Shown one piece after another: positions 24,750 to 33,400 of a stretch of DNA of 64,000 nucleotides; within the stretch, counting starts at the first letter, position 1; each line of letters starts with the position of its first letter. The stretch spans positions 62,001 to 126,000 of the forward strand of contig CACXCA010000002.1 in the NCBI GenBank assembly GCA_902766045.1, given 5' to 3'. Below the pieces are notes generated by a model, which was given only the letters and a program-made list of their open reading frames with translations, was not told where the DNA came from and made no database searches. The stretch comes from an uncultured Bacteroidales bacterium. GTDB lineage: Bacteria; Bacteroidota; Bacteroidia; Bacteroidales; Paludibacteraceae. The position numbers and the translations under genes are program-made.

Positions 24750-25775
24750 TTAAAATGGCAAATCCTCATCTATTATATTAGGAGAAGGTGTGTTCATCTC
24801 TTTTGCCTTGCGTTTCTTCTTAGGGAAACTATCTATATATTTAATAAACTGAGTATCATGTTTATATAGCAATCCATTTTTACATCCTAAATAATTGGAC
24901 GAACACAGATTCAAAATCTCCTTCGTTGCTGAAAGAATCCTATCTATACTCACCTCTTCTGGAATCTCATCATTATCATCCAGATAGTTACTAAGATACA
25001 CCTCCGATGGATTTTTTATTCCCAAGATTTCACAAACCAACCATGCAACGGACTCTGCCTCAAACTCTGCCGCATCTATCGAGATATTTCGTTTCGTCCA
25101 ATCTTTCCATGTAGCAGGTGCAGGCAAATGGAAACAGAATAAATGTCCTAATTCATGACACGCACTTGAAAACCAATCACTTTTATGAATAGTCCGGTTG
25201 ACACTCAACAAAAAAGCAGGATACCAAGAGATAAATGAGTTATCGTATGGAATAGAAAGAGATGTAAAATGGTCTTTCACCAACTGAATCTGTGCAAAAA
25301 ACATAGATCCTGCAATAAAATTATTATCCACATATACACCATGAAAGCATAGTTTTCTCATCAACTGACCAATTTCAAAATCAGAGATTTCACCTTTCGT
25401 CTTATAGGAGTCTTCAATACTTTGTAATATTTTCTCTTTGGTCATCCAGTTTGACTTCGACATCAACGGATAGGTATCATTTATATCAAACAAATAATCA
25501 ACAGGTCCAAAAGGCAGAAGAATAATCACAGGACGTGAATTAGGTTTTATTCCTCGATCATATTTCTTACGCCATTCATTTTCCGTAAGCACAAAAGGAG
25601 CTCCAGGACGTTGAATCTCCACCAACATAGAATTAAAGGGTGCAAGATGTCGGAAACGAACGCATGCCTGCATTATCGCCTTAAAATTACCACTTTGACG
25701 AAATGATCTGACATTTTTCCAAAGTTCATCTAACTTACTTTCCGCGTATTCTTTTAATTGATTATTATTATCCAT
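24750..25775 (-). CDS. ArdC/ImmA-IrrE-like zinc metallopeptidase with SSB-like C-terminal tail
   Basis: 341 residues, cytoplasmic. Residues ~10-110 resemble the ssDNA-binding N-terminal domain of ArdC-type antirestriction proteins (FRHLAPFNSMLVEIQRPGAPFVLTENEW, then PVIILLPFGPVDYLFD). Residues ~190-260 carry the zincin motif HELGH at 207-211 and a downstream glutamate-rich helix (AAEFEAESVAWLVCEILG) typical of the ImmA/IrrE/DUF955 fold. The tail is basic (KKKRKAKE) then ends in IIDEDLPF, very like the acidic tip of bacterial SSB (DDDIPF). That tip normally recruits DNA-repair proteins, so this protein may dock on SSB partners (inference). Its -7 box is at 25851-25858. It may be of plasmid or ICE origin, but no other such genes are adjacent. 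Confidence 0.75.
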   Translation of the reverse strand: MDNNNQLKEYAESKLDELWKNVRSFRQSGNFKAIMQACVRFRHLAPFNSMLVEIQRPGAPFVLTENEWRKKYDRGIKPNSRPVIILLPFGPVDYLFDINDTYPLMSKSNWMTKEKILQSIEDSYKTKGEISDFEIGQLMRKLCFHGVYVDNNFIAGSMFFAQIQLVKDHFTSLSIPYDNSFISWYPAFLLSVNRTIHKSDWFSSACHELGHLFCFHLPAPATWKDWTKRNISIDAAEFEAESVAWLVCEILGIKNPSEVYLSNYLDDNDEIPEEVSIDRILSATKEILNLCSSNYLGCKNGLLYKHDTQFIKYIDSFPKKKRKAKEMNTPSPNIIDEDLPF

Positions 25776-25850
25776 TATGTTTATTCAGTTAAAAAGAAAC
25801 AATACTGATTTAACACCTTATAAATTCTTCTCATTCATAGAGGCATGATA

Positions 25851-25858
25851 CAAAGATA
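25851..25858 (-). promoter_or_regulatory. -7 box of the metallopeptidase gene
   Basis: Reads TATCTTTG on the minus strand; the ATG is 75 bases downstream. Confidence 0.45.
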
Positions 25859-25874
25859 ATATTTCCCATAGCAT

Positions 25875-25916
25875 AAAAAAGTCCGCAATGTGGACAAGAA
25901 AAAAACATTGCGGACT
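25875..25916 (-). terminator. Terminator of the 25938-28302 cassette
   Basis: AGTCCGCAATG (25880-25890) pairs with CATTGCGGACT (25906-25916). On the minus strand the stem runs into six T. It starts 21 bases after the stop at 25938. Confidence 0.9.
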
Positions 25917-25937
25917 GTCATTTATATTTTTTTATCG

Positions 25938-27830
25938 TCACCGAGTCACGACCCCTTCTGTCGCCTGTGAAAAATCAACTACAAACTCTACTTCATCCAC
26001 CACGAAACGATATTTCTGTTTCTTCAATCCCTGCACCTTCGTGGTGATGTCATAGACACACTGACACCTGCAGATATCACCAGTTTGATATCCTTTGATA
26101 ATAATGGCGTTCTCCTCTAATGTCGTCATTGATGCCACCTCCCCACAACATGTAAGTTTCACATCGTAAGAAACTATAATACACTCTTTCGTCAGAGGAT
26201 CATATTTATATGAGACCAACGTATCCGTGCGTTCCGCATGACCATCAGAATAATATAAACCTCCTCTTGAGCGATCTGGTTCTTTATTCCCCTCTGCATC
26301 ACTTCCGCCTTTGCATTGACTACTTTTCATAAATATACCTCTTGGCTCATTCATGATAACTCCTTCGTAAATCACGCCAGAGAAAGGGCCGTAATCGATG
26401 TCAAACTCTGTTCCATCAACAATAAAATGATATTTCTGAGGACGCATGCCGTACAATTTAGTGGTAACATCAAACGTACACATACATTTGCATGCCACAT
26501 CAGCCTTGTCTATGGTATTTATAATAATTGAATCATTCTGGATTGTCACCTTAGAATCCAACTCTGCACAACAATTGTAAAGCAAATTGTATGACACTAT
26601 CTCACCCTCACCCGTTAGCACATTAAAGCGATAGGAAACCAATGTGTCTGACTTCTCATGTCTTATCGCAGTAGGCTCTACTTCCTCCACTCCTTTGTCA
26701 TTATCGAACAAGGAATTCTTACATTCGCTACTTCCATAGAACTTACCTCTTTCTCCTCTTAGGATAACACCAACTTCTCCATATGTAGAGGATGTCATAT
26801 CAACGTCAAACACAGTACCATCCACCACAAAAATATAACGTTTTCCCTTCAAGTTCTCCACTCTTGTAGTAACGTCATATAAACAATCGCAACCACACGC
26901 TGACTCCGCTTCATATGAATTAATATAGACAGTATCCTTTGATGCCCTCACATTGGAGAGTATCTGTCCTGGACAGCAATTAAATTCTCTGTCATGAGAG
27001 ACAACCTCACATGCTCCAGGCTCTATAATATAGGTTACCAATGTATCTCCCTTTTTCAAATATCCATAATCGAAAGTTGTGCCAATATTATCTCCTTGTT
27101 CATCAGGAGTTGCTTCTTCCATAAGATTACTTTTACATGGACTGTTCTTTACAAATGCACCCGTTGGAAGATCGAGAAAAGCTCCAGTCTGGACTTGCGA
27201 CAAATCAATGTCATAATTCTTTCCGTCTAGTTTCAAACAATATTTGATAGCCTCAATGTTGCTCAACTCAACAGCTAAGTCAAAACAACAAATGCAATTG
27301 CATATTGCTTCACCCAATTGTACAGGTTGAACCGATATTGTATCCTTCACAGTGGAAAGATTCATACTCCAACCTTCACCACAACAATTTCCGTAATAAG
27401 AGAAAACTTTAAGAGTCAACTGTTTCTCTTTGGAATCATACTTATAAGTGAAAATAGTGTCGTTTTCTGCATTTAACTCACTTACAAATGGATTCGCAGG
27501 ACTATTACTATTATCATCTATCGAATAAATTAACTCCTCACCGCCTATGCATCCACCAACTCTTTTTATCGTTCCATTAACGCCATGTTTATCTGAGAAA
27601 TAGATTCGATTCAGATTTTCTACTTGATATGCATATCTATAATGTCCATTGGCAAAAATAATCACTTGACGAGAAGAATCGACATGAGCAACAGAATCGA
27701 TCATATTTACATCATAAACATGTTTGATACTATCACCATTCAAGATCTCGTCAACAAACATTGTTTGTGCGTATGAAACCGAAACACCGCACATCAAAGC
27801 CATAAGGCCTGTTAGTATATATTTTTTCAT
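25938..27830 (-). CDS. Secreted protein with four cysteine-rich repeats, unknown function
   Basis: 630 residues with a signal peptide cleaved after SVSYA (about residue 21). Residues ~25-95 hold a beta segment (QVIIFANGHYRYAYQVENLNRIYFS) that recurs in other secreted proteins here. The rest is about four tandem units of roughly 125-140 residues. Each contains NCC or TCC, then a CxCxC block (CNCIC, CGCDC, CKCMC, CRCQC) followed by (F/Y)D(V/L/I)(T/A)T, KYxFxVDGxxFDVD and an acidic loop with a further Cys. Isolated CxCxxD-type blocks of this sort occur in small Bacteroidota surface proteins (from memory); four in one chain is unusual. The cysteines could form disulfides or bind metal. It has no C-terminal sorting domain. 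It is translated 4 bases after the small partner gene at 27835-28302. Confidence 0.7.
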   Translation of the reverse strand: MKKYILTGLMALMCGVSVSYAQTMFVDEILNGDSIKHVYDVNMIDSVAHVDSSRQVIIFANGHYRYAYQVENLNRIYFSDKHGVNGTIKRVGGCIGGEELIYSIDDNSNSPANPFVSELNAENDTIFTYKYDSKEKQLTLKVFSYYGNCCGEGWSMNLSTVKDTISVQPVQLGEAICNCICCFDLAVELSNIEAIKYCLKLDGKNYDIDLSQVQTGAFLDLPTGAFVKNSPCKSNLMEEATPDEQGDNIGTTFDYGYLKKGDTLVTYIIEPGACEVVSHDREFNCCPGQILSNVRASKDTVYINSYEAESACGCDCLYDVTTRVENLKGKRYIFVVDGTVFDVDMTSSTYGEVGVILRGERGKFYGSSECKNSLFDNDKGVEEVEPTAIRHEKSDTLVSYRFNVLTGEGEIVSYNLLYNCCAELDSKVTIQNDSIIINTIDKADVACKCMCTFDVTTKLYGMRPQKYHFIVDGTEFDIDYGPFSGVIYEGVIMNEPRGIFMKSSQCKGGSDAEGNKEPDRSRGGLYYSDGHAERTDTLVSYKYDPLTKECIIVSYDVKLTCCGEVASMTTLEENAIIIKGYQTGDICRCQCVYDITTKVQGLKKQKYRFVVDEVEFVVDFSQATEGVVTR

Positions 27831-27834
27831 ACGC

Positions 27835-28302
27835 TTACTCCTTTATAAGTTTAACAATCTGTTCGTTGATTTTCAAAACATAGATGCCCTTTATATTAGG
27901 CAAGGTCATCTGAACAGTTTCACCTGATTGAGATGACTTTATCTCTATCAGCTGTCCCAATACGGAGAAAAGAGCCACTTGAGAATTTTCTTTCAACCCT
28001 TCAATTTGAATGTGCTGATTATCTAAGTATGTAACACGCACCTCGTTCGATTCAACACTCGACATTTCCGATGGTTCTCCATCTTCAAAGTAATACTTTT
28101 TAACCTTTGCAAACGGATATGCCGTAGAGACACTTCCATTGATTACCAGACTATCATTCTTATATTGGAAAGTCGGAGACTCTGCCAATACAAATGACTT
28201 TTTTGTAAAATCGCTGAATTCAACCGTTACCTGAGACGGTTCTGCGAGCATGGTACTACCAAGTCCCATTAAACTCAAAAGAATTAAACCTGTCTTTTTC
28301 AT
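27835..28302 (-). CDS. Small secreted protein with T9SS-type C-terminal domain; cassette partner
   Basis: 155 residues. Signal peptide to about MLAEP (residue ~21). Residues ~22-75 form a beta motif (VTVEFSDFTKKSFVLAESPTFQYK, then AFAKVKKYYFED-like). Residues ~85-155 resemble a type A T9SS sorting domain: QIEGLKENSQVALFSVLGQLIEI, then IKGIYVLKINEQIVKLIKE. Almost nothing besides the sorting-like domain is present, so it is not a normal cargo. It precedes the four-repeat protein in one transcript. The same small-then-large arrangement recurs at 57923-60249. Role unknown. Confidence 0.7.
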   Translation of the reverse strand: MKKTGLILLSLMGLGSTMLAEPSQVTVEFSDFTKKSFVLAESPTFQYKNDSLVINGSVSTAYPFAKVKKYYFEDGEPSEMSSVESNEVRVTYLDNQHIQIEGLKENSQVALFSVLGQLIEIKSSQSGETVQMTLPNIKGIYVLKINEQIVKLIKE

Positions 28303-28465
28303 AATAAAAAAACCTTTTTATAAATATACCATTAAATAATCTGTCAAATTACCCCAAAATCATCATAGAAATACCTTACAAAGAAAATATTTTTATTCAA
28401 AAAAACCAACTTTTATTATAATAAATTACATTTTTTAATAAAAAAATCATTCTATCATCTCTGAT

Positions 28466-30037
28466 TTATTTGATTACAGAAGCACCAGACACTCCATCTG
28501 ACTGATAGATCATCTCCCCTCGATAATTAGCTTTTAGAACTTCCGCCTTATCAACTAACTCATTCAACTCTATAGGAGTCATCTTCACATCATTCGTTCC
28601 AAATTCCGGAGCATTATAGTTTTTCATCATATCACGGTCAAACAAAGGATCCTCATGAGGCAGTTGAAAACGTTTATGCGCTATTCCTTCATTATCAAAA
28701 TAAGACAAGAACAAACGAGTATATGTTCCATCCACACGAGAAGAGACCAAAATCCACCGTCCTGTATTGGACCAATCCCCTATTCCTTCCGCACGTTCTG
28801 TGTTAATAGAATCCAACGGAAGTGCTTGTTTTTTTTCTAAATCATATATATACAAATCAGCATCAGGATGTGAATAATGATACCCTCCAAAATCAGACAG
28901 TGTAAATAAGACATAGCGATTATCCGGTGAAATCTTAGGTTTTGAAACACTCTTTCCCTCCGCTGTTGCATGATACACCATTTCTGGCTTACCCCAAGTC
29001 AAAGAATCTTCTTGAAAGGCAACTCTCATCAAATCATATTTCATATTCTTGTACAATAGAACATTCTGATTGTTCAACAACGAATCACTACTGCAATAAT
29101 ATACATACTTACCATCGGCCGACCAATAAGGATTCATCTCCATTTGATGCGGAGTCTGTAGAATATAACTGACCTCATTTCTCTCTATGTCATACATGAG
29201 CAAATCGGAATAGAAATCCAATGGTTCGATTTTTGAATCAGCCTTTGACATAAACAACTGCATAACCTTATTATTGGAAAATGCTATATAAGGCTTCGTT
29301 GGATGCCAGGCAGAAAAGACGGCAGATACTCTCAAATCACCCACCTTAGTATCCACAAACTGTGTTTTACCATTGTATGTCAACACCATACCACCCACCT
29401 TTCCTCTACAAAAAAAGAGCGCATTTCCCGAACCATTCCGTTGTTTCGTATGACAGTTTACGCACTTAGGACCGTCTTCGCGCGAGACATCATCTATAAA
29501 CCGTTTGTTATCAGCCAAGTCTTTGTATGTTCCATTCTCAAGATTAAACTGAGACAAAGTAATTCTACCCACTGCATTATAAAGCGGTTCGATTAACCGA
29601 CACGTCACATACGGATCGATACTATCGGCTACAACTGTCCACTTAAAACTTGGATACTTATAACAGGTGTTCTTCTTTTTCATATAGACATCCACCCATA
29701 ATGTTTTTGAAACATTCTCTGACATGATTTTATTCCATTCTTTTTTAGAAAAACAGAACTTTCTATCATCATCCGACATTGTCAAAAGAGCATTTCCTTC
29801 CGATGATTTAACACATACCCACCAACAATCAGCTTGATTATCCACCACAAAATTCAATGGTGCAATATTCTGTGGAATAATAATATTTTTATAGTCAGGA
29901 TAGATTTTCAACGTATCCTCCTGCACATCCACATACTGCTTTGGCAACGATGATGTACATGATACCATAACGGATAAATTCAACAAGAACCATCCTATTG
30001 TTTTATATAATCTTTGTGTATGTATTCTTCTCTTCAT
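28466..30037 (-). CDS. TolB-like beta-propeller lipoprotein with single CxxCH, copy B
   Basis: 523 residues. A signal peptide with lipobox VMVS-C27 predicts a lipid-anchored protein. An N-terminal Ig-like part (about 40-150) is followed by a c-type-heme-like motif KCVNCHTKQRN near 195 and then a TolB/PD40-type propeller with repeats such as ADGKYVYYCSSDS, SPDNRYVLFTLSDFG and WSNTGRWILVSSRVDG. The single CxxCH could attach heme covalently, or bind metal if the heme machinery is absent. It is the last gene of a minus-strand series and lies one base from the preceding membrane-protein gene. Paralogue of 31832-33373. Bacteroides relatives are annotated TolB-like translocation protein (from memory); real function unknown. 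Confidence 0.78.
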   Translation of the reverse strand: MKRRIHTQRLYKTIGWFLLNLSVMVSCTSSLPKQYVDVQEDTLKIYPDYKNIIIPQNIAPLNFVVDNQADCWWVCVKSSEGNALLTMSDDDRKFCFSKKEWNKIMSENVSKTLWVDVYMKKKNTCYKYPSFKWTVVADSIDPYVTCRLIEPLYNAVGRITLSQFNLENGTYKDLADNKRFIDDVSREDGPKCVNCHTKQRNGSGNALFFCRGKVGGMVLTYNGKTQFVDTKVGDLRVSAVFSAWHPTKPYIAFSNNKVMQLFMSKADSKIEPLDFYSDLLMYDIERNEVSYILQTPHQMEMNPYWSADGKYVYYCSSDSLLNNQNVLLYKNMKYDLMRVAFQEDSLTWGKPEMVYHATAEGKSVSKPKISPDNRYVLFTLSDFGGYHYSHPDADLYIYDLEKKQALPLDSINTERAEGIGDWSNTGRWILVSSRVDGTYTRLFLSYFDNEGIAHKRFQLPHEDPLFDRDMMKNYNAPEFGTNDVKMTPIELNELVDKAEVLKANYRGEMIYQSDGVSGASVIK

Positions 30038-30038
30038 C

Positions 30039-31823
30039 TTACTCTTTTATTGATTGAAATTTATGTGTATCCATAATATAAAATAAGACATAACTGCCTT
30101 TGTACTTGCGACATAACTCCGATGTATCCGTTTGTTTGTTTTGTTGAAGTAAATAATACTCCCGAAGGCAACTTACCACCTTATTGACAACATTACCGTT
30201 CACTTGTAACGCTTTGACATACGTATCATCATTGGTTTGTGTTGCATACAAGACTGCCGCTTCCGACATATATTGATACAAATCTTTTTTATCCTTCACA
30301 TAAGTAAGGTAGTCATTCAAAGCTCCTTTTATATCCTTTACAAATAATTTTGCAAGCACACATCTTTTCAAATTATCATTATTAAATCGATTATAGGCTA
30401 AATAATACTCCGCTAAATTTGCAAAGACATTCTGAGGGACATCCTGTAAAACTTCATTGCCTTTTATCTTTTTACAAATAGGATATTTCTTATAGAGCAA
30501 CTCCTTATTATTCAAATATGTAGCGTATTCATCGGCTAAATCATCTAAAAAAGAGGTCTGTTTCATCAAATAAATATACCTTGCAGCCAATTCATCATCG
30601 CCCCTTAATAAAGATATAAAAGTCATATTCTTCAGATAACGGAACGATTCACCATAAATCACCCAATTATCCATATTCTGATGATAACTTGCCGCCAAGA
30701 ATGAAGCATAAAAAGTAAGGTCTGCCTCATAAACAATCTCTTCTATCTTATATGGAGACGAGCAAGGAGATAATGGCATATTTACATCAAATAGTTTTTC
30801 ACATTCCTTTCCAAAGTTTCCTTGTGCAATGACACGGTATGCATTAATACCTTTTGTCGGATGTGCTATATCCTTACATTGCTCCACAATTTCTCTCCAC
30901 TTCATCTCATCACATAGACGAGAAAGTTTCATCAACGAACGATAATTCGTTTCATGAAAGGACACAAAGTAAATCAACACAAAAGAACAAAGTAATAGCA
31001 CCAACGAATGGAACGGAAATTTCCGATAAAACGTATCCAATACAGGTATCTCAATCTTCTTAATCAACGGAGAAACAATCAAACAACACAACAAGCATAG
31101 CGAACAGACAAACATCCTGGTGAAATAAGGATCCGGCAAAGGCATTCTCAACGCATACACAAAGGATTCACCATAAAAAAAGTGCGAAACGACATATATC
31201 TCACCGACTGCCACACCCAAAGGTAACAATAAATAGCAAAGTAGTAGTAATCCCTTCTTTTTCTCCAAATATTCCTCGACAGCAATCATCACAATGGAAA
31301 GCATCGAAAAGACACCCAAAACAGGAAGCAACACCAACTGAACAATCAGCATCACATAAGCCATGTTCTTCCCTTTTAAAAACTTATCATACAGCAGATA
31401 GCTTATCAAACACCAGATAGTGCCAAGAATCAAAGCAAAAAAGGTTCCAATTTCAAATCGTGCATAGATAGCCCAACCTCCGCAACCGATGACAATAGTC
31501 AGAAGAATTGATGGCAAGAACGAGAAACCAGACTTTCTTTTGTCAAACAAGTACTCATGCAGTGCGACCATCCCAGTCAAGACGGCTGCCACACTTATTG
31601 CCCCAATCAATGGATAGTGGAATAATAGACTCAGAAAACGAGCAATGTATAACAGAACGCCACAACTCTGTGAAATGGTCTGTTGGGTAAAAAACGAATT
31701 GAACAAGAAATAGTTTTTCCAACCGACCTGATAAAGGAAATCGTAGTTATATATTCCTAAAAAGAGTACTACTCCAATAAAGAATATTACCTTGCTCAAC
31801 CTGCTTATTATCTTTTTGTTCAT
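30039..31823 (-). CDS. Polytopic membrane protein, DUF6057-like, copy B
   Basis: 594 residues. About ten membrane helices fill residues 10-320, and a soluble, helical C-terminal region (about 325-594) has repeated tyrosine-rich motifs (NMDNWVIYGESFRYLKNMTF, LAEYYLAYNRFNNDNLKRCVLAKLFVKD) that suggest TPR-like hairpins. I believe this is the Bacteroidota family DUF6057; the label is from memory. It pairs with a TolB-like lipoprotein gene and is a clear paralogue of 33401-35233. Membrane protein and propeller lipoprotein probably form one envelope complex (inference from repeated pairing). Confidence 0.75.
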   Translation of the reverse strand: MNKKIISRLSKVIFFIGVVLFLGIYNYDFLYQVGWKNYFLFNSFFTQQTISQSCGVLLYIARFLSLLFHYPLIGAISVAAVLTGMVALHEYLFDKRKSGFSFLPSILLTIVIGCGGWAIYARFEIGTFFALILGTIWCLISYLLYDKFLKGKNMAYVMLIVQLVLLPVLGVFSMLSIVMIAVEEYLEKKKGLLLLCYLLLPLGVAVGEIYVVSHFFYGESFVYALRMPLPDPYFTRMFVCSLCLLCCLIVSPLIKKIEIPVLDTFYRKFPFHSLVLLLCSFVLIYFVSFHETNYRSLMKLSRLCDEMKWREIVEQCKDIAHPTKGINAYRVIAQGNFGKECEKLFDVNMPLSPCSSPYKIEEIVYEADLTFYASFLAASYHQNMDNWVIYGESFRYLKNMTFISLLRGDDELAARYIYLMKQTSFLDDLADEYATYLNNKELLYKKYPICKKIKGNEVLQDVPQNVFANLAEYYLAYNRFNNDNLKRCVLAKLFVKDIKGALNDYLTYVKDKKDLYQYMSEAAVLYATQTNDDTYVKALQVNGNVVNKVVSCLREYYLLQQNKQTDTSELCRKYKGSYVLFYIMDTHKFQSIKE

Positions 31824-31831
31824 ACCAAATG

Positions 31832-33373
31832 TTATTCGTATTTTATGATGGATGCACCTGTATTTCCATCTGTTTTCTCAACATCACCTTTAAATGAAGG
31901 AGTGACAGGTGCGTTATCCTCTAATATTTTATATATGTCTGAAGCAGTATATTTTACATCTACCGTACCGAATTCGGGGTAATTGTAATTTTTCAGAAGA
32001 TTTTTGTCAAAGAGTGGATCTTCATGAGGCAATTGGAATGCCTTATGTGCTGTCCCAGTCGTATCAAAATAGGAAAGATATAATCGGGCATAACTACCAT
32101 CTTCTTTGCGGGATCCGACCATCAGCCAGCGACCATTTGACGACCATGTAACATATCCTTCGGCTTGTGGAGAATTCAATGCTTCTATCGGTTTACATTC
32201 ATGTGTTGTCAGATTCAGTAAATAAACATCTGAATCTATATGTGTATAATGATATGCACCATATTCGGAGATAGTCATAGCTATGTATTGATTATCAGGT
32301 GAAACCTGCGGTTTAGATACACTCTTATTATTTCCTGATGCATTATAGATTCGTTCCGGTGCTCCCCATGACATAGATTGCTCATCAAAAGGAATTCGCA
32401 TCAAGTCATATTTCATTGATTTGTATTTATCTATTTTGAAAAGAGTATCGGATGAACAATAGTAAAGATATTTTCCGTCGGCCGACCATATTGGGTATGT
32501 TTCGCTTTGGCCTTTTGTTTTTATGATATAGCTGATTTCATTCTTTACAATATCGTATTGTAGGATGTCTGAACGCCAGTCAAAGGCTTCTATTTTATTG
32601 GGATCTCTTGATCCGAACATTTGGCGTACCGTATTATTAGAAAAAACGATTAATGGTAGAGACGGATGCCAACGTTCGTAGATAGCAGGCATTTCCATAT
32701 CACCCACTTTAGTTGAAATAACCTTGGTCTCTCCATTGTATGTTACCAGCATACCACCACCTTGCGCACGAAATTGAAAGACACTGTTTTCTGGATTATT
32801 TCGTTGTTTGTTATGGCAGTTCATACAGGTTTGATATGCTCCGAGTGAAGGGTCCTTTTTAAATAGATGATTGTCGGCTAATGTTTTTAACCCGCCATTT
32901 TCAATATCATATTGATAAATTCCTATATTACCCGTACTCTCGTATGAAGGTTCAATCCAACGATAGGTGACATATTTGTCGATAGAATCTTTTGCAATGA
33001 TTAACTGGTAAGATGGGAAATGCTTCCATTGTGATTCGTCTTTTAGATAGACATCCACATTCAGTTGTTCTCCCGCATGGTTGTGAAGAAGCTTTTTCCA
33101 TTCTTTTTCGGAAAATTGTATGGTTTTATTCGTTCCCTCAGAAAGAATTGTTTCACCATTCGCAGCTGTTAATTGAGCAATACATTTTTCTCCTTTATTT
33201 AACACCTCGAAATTTAGTGGCATTATATTGGATGGAATCGTAATATTCTGATAATCAGGATACGTTATTAATGAATCATTTGTCTCTTGAAAAATGGCAG
33301 GGACAGTGGATGTACAAGCTATCATATAGAAAGCTGTCAGTATGGTACTTGTTAATTTAATGATCTTGTTCAT
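31832..33373 (-). CDS. TolB-like beta-propeller lipoprotein with single CxxCH, copy A
   Basis: 513 residues. Lipobox MIA-C20 predicts lipid anchoring. The layout matches copy B: Ig-like N-terminus, TCMNCHNKQRN near 182, then propeller blades (ADGKYLYYCSSDT, SPDNQYIAMTISEYG, WSSNGRWLMVGSRKEDG) and a conserved end PQLPHEDP-like (AFQLPHEDPLFDKNLLKNYNYPEFGT). The CxxCH and the QRN that follows are retained in both copies, which argues that the motif is functional. The gene lies 27 bases after the 33401-35233 gene and 8 bases before the next membrane-protein gene, so the four genes look like one transcript. Confidence 0.78.
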   Translation of the reverse strand: MNKIIKLTSTILTAFYMIACTSTVPAIFQETNDSLITYPDYQNITIPSNIMPLNFEVLNKGEKCIAQLTAANGETILSEGTNKTIQFSEKEWKKLLHNHAGEQLNVDVYLKDESQWKHFPSYQLIIAKDSIDKYVTYRWIEPSYESTGNIGIYQYDIENGGLKTLADNHLFKKDPSLGAYQTCMNCHNKQRNNPENSVFQFRAQGGGMLVTYNGETKVISTKVGDMEMPAIYERWHPSLPLIVFSNNTVRQMFGSRDPNKIEAFDWRSDILQYDIVKNEISYIIKTKGQSETYPIWSADGKYLYYCSSDTLFKIDKYKSMKYDLMRIPFDEQSMSWGAPERIYNASGNNKSVSKPQVSPDNQYIAMTISEYGAYHYTHIDSDVYLLNLTTHECKPIEALNSPQAEGYVTWSSNGRWLMVGSRKEDGSYARLYLSYFDTTGTAHKAFQLPHEDPLFDKNLLKNYNYPEFGTVDVKYTASDIYKILEDNAPVTPSFKGDVEKTDGNTGASIIKYE

Positions 33374-33400
33374 TGTATTTCCACTAATTTTTATGGTTGA

